Under the pieces are notes generated by a model, which saw nothing but the letters and a program-made list of their open reading frames with translations, searched no databases and was not told the DNA's origin. From assembly GCA_049431945.1 (NCBI GenBank), contig JBMTDJ010000072.1, positions 1-10,134 on the forward strand: 10,134 nucleotides of DNA, read 5' to 3'. Both the position numbers and the translations under genes were made by a program. Below are positions 6,426 through 10,134 of this stretch, one piece after another. Numbering within the stretch: the stretch's first letter is position 1; the number at the start of each line of letters is the position of its first letter. This DNA comes from Mxb001 sp049431945. GTDB lineage: Bacteria > Actinomycetota > Actinomycetes > S36-B12.

Positions 6426-7205
6426 TCACACGCCCTTGGGCCGCAGATATCTCTGCGCGAGGCCGCCGAAGAAATCGAACAGCAGGGCAATGAGCGCGAC
6501 GAGAGCGGCGCCGACGAAGATCGCCGTCGGCCGATTGAGCTTCAGTCCCGCGTTGATCGTCTCTCCCAGGCCTCCACCGCCGATGAGGAAGGCGAGGGAT
6601 GCCATGCCGACGTTGATGACGGCAGCGGTCCGGATCCCCGCGACGATCACGGGCACCGCAAGCGGCAGTTCGGTGCGCGTCAGGCTTTGGAGGCCCGTCA
6701 TGCCCATGCCCTTGCCCGCTTCGATGACCGACCGGTCCACCCGTTCCAGGCCCACGATGGTGTTGCGCAGCACCGGCAGCAGCGCGAAGGTTGCCAGCGC
6801 GATGATGACCGTTGTCGGACCTGAGCCAAGCCAGACGAAGAAGAGCACGATGAGGCCGTACGCCGGGATCGCCTGGCCCAGGCCGAGGATGGACACGAGG
6901 CTGTCCTTGATCTTCGGCACCGACTCGCGCGTAACGATGATCCCGATGGGGACAGCCACGAGGATGACGAGCACCGTGGAGAAGAACGCCAGGTAGAGCT
7001 GCTGATACGTCTGCCTCAGCAGTTCGCTCGGCTCGAGGATCCTGCTCGTGGTGTCGTCGATATCGGAGTAGATCCACACCGTCGCGAGCAGGATTGCCAG
7101 GATCGCCGCGAAGAACGGCGTCACGATGAGGTCAAGCTGGTCTGACGTCCAGGCCGACAGGCTGCGCCTGGGCCTGCGCGACGGCGTGACTGCGATCGAT
7201 GTCAC
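6426..7205 (-). CDS. ABC transporter permease 2, glycine betaine/quaternary amine type
   Basis: This is a 259-residue inner-membrane subunit of the importer. A cytoplasmic Arg-rich N-terminus (residues 1-20) is followed by membrane segments at about 27-47, 71-92, 110-127, 131-150, 183-210 and 228-248. The ATPase-contacting EAA loop is at 162-189: EAGKGMGMTGLQSL and then LPLAVPVIVAGIR. This matches the OpuC/ProW/YehY permeases. The GTG start overlaps the ATPase stop by four bases (GTGA), so translation is coupled. It resembles permease 1 in the EAA region but has an extra N-terminal membrane segment and an extended loop (48-70, DIDDTTSRILEPS) predicted to lie outside the membrane. Substrate is inferred from the family. 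Confidence 0.93.
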   Translation of the reverse strand: MTSIAVTPSRRPRRSLSAWTSDQLDLIVTPFFAAILAILLATVWIYSDIDDTTSRILEPSELLRQTYQQLYLAFFSTVLVILVAVPIGIIVTRESVPKIKDSLVSILGLGQAIPAYGLIVLFFVWLGSGPTTVIIALATFALLPVLRNTIVGLERVDRSVIEAGKGMGMTGLQSLTRTELPLAVPVIVAGIRTAAVINVGMASLAFLIGGGGLGETINAGLKLNRPTAIFVGAALVALIALLFDFFGGLAQRYLRPKGV

Positions 7206-8356
7206 GCCGAACCATTCCCATTGCCCGTGTGCAGCAGCAGCGAGGCGAGACCCTCGATGGTGCAGCCACCCAGGTAGCGGCCTCGAGCGTCCACGACCAC
7301 AGCCATTCCGCTGGACGTGGTGAGCATTGCGGAGAGCGCATCCTGGAGCGTGTCCTCGGGCTGCACCTGGACGGTGATGGGTCGCCCGGCGGACTCGATG
7401 GCCCCGGCGGAATTCAACGAGCGTTCGTCGATCCAGCGCAGCGGGTGGTCGCCGTCGTCCAGCAAGACTGCGGTCGAGGACCCCGCGTCGGCCATCGCCT
7501 GCAATGCCTGGCCCCGGTGGACAGGGCGCCTCAGCGTCACCATGGGGGCGAGTTCGATGTCCCGCACTCTCCGGAGCGTCAGGGTCTTGAGCACGGCACC
7601 CGAGCCGAGGAAGTTCTCGACGAAGTCGTCCGCCGGATCGGTGAGGATGACCTCGGGACGATCAATCTGCGCGATCTCCGACCCTTCACGCAAGATGGCG
7701 ATGCGATCCCCCATCTTGACGGCCTCGTCGATGTCGTGCGTGACGAATACGATGGTCTTGCGAAGTTCGCTCTGCAGACGCAGGAACTCGTTCTGAAGGC
7801 GATCGCGGGTAATGGGGTCGATTGCGCCGAAAGGCTCGTCCATGAGCAGTACGTCGGGGTCCGCCCCGAGCGCGCGAGCGACTCCCACACGCTGTGCCTG
7901 ACCTCCCGATAGCTCAGACGGGTAGCGGTCGCGATAGATGACCGGGTCCATGCCCACGAGTTCAAGGAGCTCGTCGACGCGCTCCCTGATCCGCTTCTTC
8001 GGCCAGCGAAGCAGGCGCGGCACGGTGGCGACGTTCTCTGCGATGGTCCGGTGCGGAAAGAGCCCCACCTGCTGGATCACGTAGCCGATACGTCGCCGCA
8101 GCGCGTTCGGATCAGCCTTCGTGACGTCCTCGCCCTCGTAGAGGATGGTGCCGGCCGACGGCTCGATCATGCGATTGATCAGGCGCAGGGTCGTGCTCTT
8201 GCCGCAGCCGGACGGACCGACGAGCACGAGGATTTCGCCGGGATACACGTCCAGGGTCAGGTCGCGTACAGCCGGTTCCTCCACCCCGCTGTAGCGCTTG
8301 GTGACGTGTTCCAAGCGAATCAGCGGTTCGAGCGGCGCGGACGTGGTCTCGTTCAT
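7202..8356 (-). CDS. ABC transporter ATPase with tandem CBS domains, glycine betaine/quaternary amine type
   Basis: This 384-residue energy-coupling subunit is of the OpuCA/ProV class. Walker A GPSGCGKST is at 47-55, the Q-loop in YVIQQVGLFPH (92-102), the signature LSGGQ at 149-153, Walker B VLLMDEP at 169-175 and the switch histidine H207 in VTHD. Residues about 265-375 form two CBS modules, the second including VQVQPEDTLQDALSAM and ending near GCTIEGLASLLL. In characterised relatives the CBS pair senses ionic strength or cyclic di-AMP; whether this one does is inference. The ATG overlaps the permease 1 stop as ATGA and has a GAGGGAAG ribosome site; the stop overlaps the permease 2 start. 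The last residues (TGNGNGSA) are a short flexible tail. Confidence 0.95.
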   Translation of the reverse strand: MNETTSAPLEPLIRLEHVTKRYSGVEEPAVRDLTLDVYPGEILVLVGPSGCGKSTTLRLINRMIEPSAGTILYEGEDVTKADPNALRRRIGYVIQQVGLFPHRTIAENVATVPRLLRWPKKRIRERVDELLELVGMDPVIYRDRYPSELSGGQAQRVGVARALGADPDVLLMDEPFGAIDPITRDRLQNEFLRLQSELRKTIVFVTHDIDEAVKMGDRIAILREGSEIAQIDRPEVILTDPADDFVENFLGSGAVLKTLTLRRVRDIELAPMVTLRRPVHRGQALQAMADAGSSTAVLLDDGDHPLRWIDERSLNSAGAIESAGRPITVQVQPEDTLQDALSAMLTTSSGMAVVVDARGRYLGGCTIEGLASLLLHTGNGNGSA

Positions 8357-9045
8357 GCTGACTTCCCTCGGATTCCGGCAGGGGTGGTGAACCGCCCGAG
8401 CAGGAGCAGGGCGATGTCGATCGCGAGGGCGAGCAGGACGGACAGGATGACACCGGTCCAGATCGCCTCAAGGGAGTTTGGGAGGGGCAGGCGGGCGAGC
8501 CCGCTCTTGATGAAGTCGCCGAGCCCGCCACCCGCGACGAGCGTGGCGATCGCGGAGATTCCCACGGTGAGCATGGCGGACACGCGGATGCCCGCAAGCA
8601 TGATCGGCCAGGCCAGGGGCAATTGCACGTGCCACAGAGTCTGCCGCGGGGTCATCCCCATGCCTCGTGCGGATTCCAGGACGCTGGGATCGACCGAGTC
8701 GAGGCCCGAGGTCGTGTTGCGCAGGATCGGCAGGATTGCGTAGAGGAACAGCGCGATGAAGGACGGCACGAATCCGAGCCCCACGAGCGGGATGAAGATC
8801 GTGAACAGCGCGAGTGACGGAATCGTGAGGAAGACGGACGCGATCGCCAGCGACAGCTCTTTGCTGAAGGGCCGATGGCGTGTCGACACTCCGACCACGA
8901 CGGCGAGCAGGCCCGCGGCGATGGTCACAGTGACGACGTAGACCATCGTCTCGCCCAGCGCCGTGAAGACAAGGTCGCTTCTCTCGCTGAGGTACTCGAA
9001 CCAGCTCCTGAGCCCGTCCATGGTGAGGTGTGCGTCAGACAGCAC
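8353..9045 (-). CDS. ABC transporter permease 1, glycine betaine/quaternary amine type
   Basis: This 230-residue inner-membrane subunit is about the usual length for OpuCB/ProW-like permeases. Membrane segments are at about 33-53, 66-88, 92-108, 146-172 and 195-217. The EAA loop ESARGMGMTPRQTLWHVQLP is at 124-143. The start is uncertain. GTG at 9045 lies only two bases after a strong hairpin and has no ribosome site. ATG at 9021 (MDGLRSWFEYLSERSD) also lacks a clear ribosome site but leaves a more typical N-terminus. The end overlaps the ATPase start (ATGA). Sitting between the binding protein and the ATPase, it forms the heterodimeric channel with permease 2. Confidence 0.92.
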   Translation of the reverse strand: MLSDAHLTMDGLRSWFEYLSERSDLVFTALGETMVYVVTVTIAAGLLAVVVGVSTRHRPFSKELSLAIASVFLTIPSLALFTIFIPLVGLGFVPSFIALFLYAILPILRNTTSGLDSVDPSVLESARGMGMTPRQTLWHVQLPLAWPIMLAGIRVSAMLTVGISAIATLVAGGGLGDFIKSGLARLPLPNSLEAIWTGVILSVLLALAIDIALLLLGRFTTPAGIRGKSA

Positions 9046-9047
9046 GG

Positions 9048-9080
9048 AGGGGCGGCGCGAACATGTGTCGCGCCGCCCCT
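9048..9080. repeat. Perfect 13-bp inverted repeat (intercistronic hairpin)
   Basis: AGGGGCGGCGCGA at 9048-9060 and its exact complement at 9068-9080 enclose a 7-base loop. It lies between the binding-protein stop (9087) and the permease 1 start (9045). Nearly all pairs are G-C, so the RNA hairpin would be very stable. No T-run follows on the minus strand, so it is more likely an mRNA-stabilising element or partial attenuator than a full terminator. It also crowds the site where a ribosome would bind for permease 1. Confidence 0.8.
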
Positions 9081-9086
9081 ACCGCA

Positions 9087-10070
9087 CTAGCCGGCGATGA
9101 TCCCCTGTTCGACCAGGTAGGCCTGCGCCACTGCCGAGGGCTCCTCGCCGTCGGCGGAGACCTGGGCGTTGAGCTGAGCCATCTTCTCGTTGCTCAGCGG
9201 GGCGAGAATCGCATCGATGATGCCCTGGAAGGACTCGGGCGCTTCATCGAACTTCTCCTTGCGGAACGTCGCCGACACGTTGTAGACGATGTTGACGCCG
9301 GGGTCCTCCACGAGGGCGAGGCCCAGCGCCGGGATGCGGCCGTCGGTCGTGAAGACCTCACCGAAGGTGCAATTGTCGTTCGCTGTCTCGGTGTAGATCA
9401 CGCCCGTGTCGAGAATCTGGGCCTGTCCGCTCGGTAGTTCGATCCCTGTCGCCTCCTCGGTGAGGATGAGGCCGTCCGGGCGCTCGGGGAACTCCGACTC
9501 CATGCACACGACGGCGTCCGGATTGTCGCGGACGTACTCCATCATGGTCTGCAGGGTGAAGGGCCCGCCATTGGCCGCGGTCACCGCGGGGCTGGATGCG
9601 AAGCCGTAGGTGTTATTGAACGGCGAGCGCCCAATCCACACGATGTTGTTTTTCTCCAGGTCCAACTCGGCGACACCGTTGGTGAGTTCGACCGAGTCGA
9701 AGCTGGGATCCTCCTGGCCGAGGTGCACGGTCCAGCCGGTGCCGTTGTACTCCATGTAGACATCGATATCGCCGGATTCCAGTGCCGACCTGGCCACGCT
9801 CGTGCCGCCGAGGTTGACCTTGTCGTCCACGGTCGCGCCTGCCGCCCCGAAGGCCTGAACCATCATCTGGCCCAGGATCAACTGCTCGTCGAAGTCCTTC
9901 GACCCCACGGACACGCTGATGCCCTCGAGTCTGAATTGATCGGTGACGGTGCTGCCTCCGGGTGAACTCGAGGCGCTGGAGTCCCCCGAATCGCTCGAAC
10001 CACCGCAAGCGGCCAGTACAAGTGCAGATGCGCCGGCTACGGCCATCCACGTCCACGTTCTCCTTGCCAC
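9087..10070 (-). CDS. ABC transporter substrate-binding lipoprotein, glycine betaine/quaternary amine type (ProX/OsmF-like)
   Basis: This is a 327-residue lipoprotein from GTG 10070. The N-terminus ARRTWTWMAVAGASALVLAAC is a lipoprotein signal with lipobox LAAC and Cys22 as the lipidated residue, followed by a Ser/Gly-rich linker. The mature domain is of the OpuAC type (type 2 periplasmic binding fold): VGSKDFDEQLILGQMM, then NLGGTSVARSALESGDIDVYMEYNGTGW, then a C-terminal lobe near ALGLALVEDPGVN. The family binds glycine betaine, choline, carnitine or related compounds; the specific ligand cannot be read here. I prefer GTG 10070 because GGGAGAG at 10075-10081 precedes it and it gives a compact signal peptide. 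ATG 10103 would add 11 polar residues and has GAGAG directly abutting it, too close for a ribosome site. It is first in the importer operon. Confidence 0.93.
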   Translation of the reverse strand: MARRTWTWMAVAGASALVLAACGGSSDSGDSSASSSPGGSTVTDQFRLEGISVSVGSKDFDEQLILGQMMVQAFGAAGATVDDKVNLGGTSVARSALESGDIDVYMEYNGTGWTVHLGQEDPSFDSVELTNGVAELDLEKNNIVWIGRSPFNNTYGFASSPAVTAANGGPFTLQTMMEYVRDNPDAVVCMESEFPERPDGLILTEEATGIELPSGQAQILDTGVIYTETANDNCTFGEVFTTDGRIPALGLALVEDPGVNIVYNVSATFRKEKFDEAPESFQGIIDAILAPLSNEKMAQLNAQVSADGEEPSAVAQAYLVEQGIIAG

Positions 10071-10074
10071 AGTG

Positions 10075-10081
10075 CTCTCCC
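10075..10081 (-). promoter_or_regulatory. Ribosome binding site that sets the binding-protein start
   Basis: GGGAGAG read on the minus strand, with its GGGAG core six bases before GTG 10070, supports the shorter start of the lipoprotein. Confidence 0.55.
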
Positions 10082-10134
10082 ATTCGCTTAGGTGCTTACT
10101 CATCTCTCACGTGCGCTTTCGCCACAACGTCGGA

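Noticed and set aside
6415..6427. Small inverted repeat GACCC-GGC-GGGTC at the end of permease 2 as a terminator
   Set aside because: Only five pairs, a three-base loop and no T-run; too weak to call.
6380..6490. Longer version of the hydrolase starting inside permease 2
   Set aside because: The added 37 residues overlap a firm gene, start at TTG and do not resemble a signal peptide; a good ribosome site exists for GTG 6379.
5904..6824. + strand open frame (306 codons) across the hydrolase and permease 2
   Set aside because: Low-complexity Ser/Arg/Ala-rich product spanning two well-supported genes on the other strand.
1..10134. CRISPR arrays, tRNA genes, insertion sequences or phage genes
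   Set aside because: No spaced direct repeats, cloverleaf-like segments, transposase motifs or phage proteins were seen on either strand.

Overview
The window is GC-rich. All eleven genes I accept lie on the minus strand, so transcription runs from the high-numbered end to the low-numbered end. Strong GC bias at third codon positions, frequent GTG starts, GA/GGAG-type ribosome sites, many 1-4 base overlaps between genes and the family content all point to a high-GC Gram-positive (Actinomycetota-like) chromosome. I cannot place the genus from sequence alone. There are no tRNA or rRNA genes, mobile elements or CRISPR arrays. The largest gap without a gene is about 150 bases.

Block 1 (about 10070 down to 6426) is a complete four-gene ABC importer of the glycine betaine / quaternary amine (OpuC/ProX/OsmF) class. 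In transcription order it holds a lipoprotein substrate-binding protein, permease 1, an ATPase with a C-terminal pair of CBS domains, and permease 2. The last three genes are joined by 4-base stop/start overlaps. A perfect 13-bp inverted repeat sits between the binding protein and permease 1 and probably sets their expression ratio.

Block 2 (6379 down to 4707) holds a cytoplasmic serine hydrolase with a penicillin-binding / class A beta-lactamase fold that lacks a recognisable Glu166 motif, followed by a divergent XdhC/CoxI-family protein, a type of factor used to mature molybdenum hydroxylases.

Block 3 (4557 down to the window edge) is an aerobic carbon monoxide dehydrogenase operon: a 77-residue protein of unknown family, coxM (FAD subunit), coxS (2x[2Fe-2S] subunit), coxL (molybdenum-copper catalytic subunit) and the start of coxG (SRPBCC-fold membrane/quinone adaptor), which runs off the left edge. 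CoxL carries the AYRCSFR active-site loop and the gene order is M-S-L, both hallmarks of form I, true CO-oxidising enzymes. The 149-base gap upstream of this block contains a large imperfect palindrome next to a weak promoter-like element and is the best candidate control region.

Together the window encodes a CO-oxidising, energy-scavenging enzyme with at least one maturation helper and one membrane adaptor, next to an osmolyte-type importer. I see no clearly new system. The items most worth following up are the unrecognised small gene at the head of the cox operon, its palindromic upstream region, the intercistronic hairpin in the transporter operon, and the Glu166-less hydrolase lying next to xdhC.
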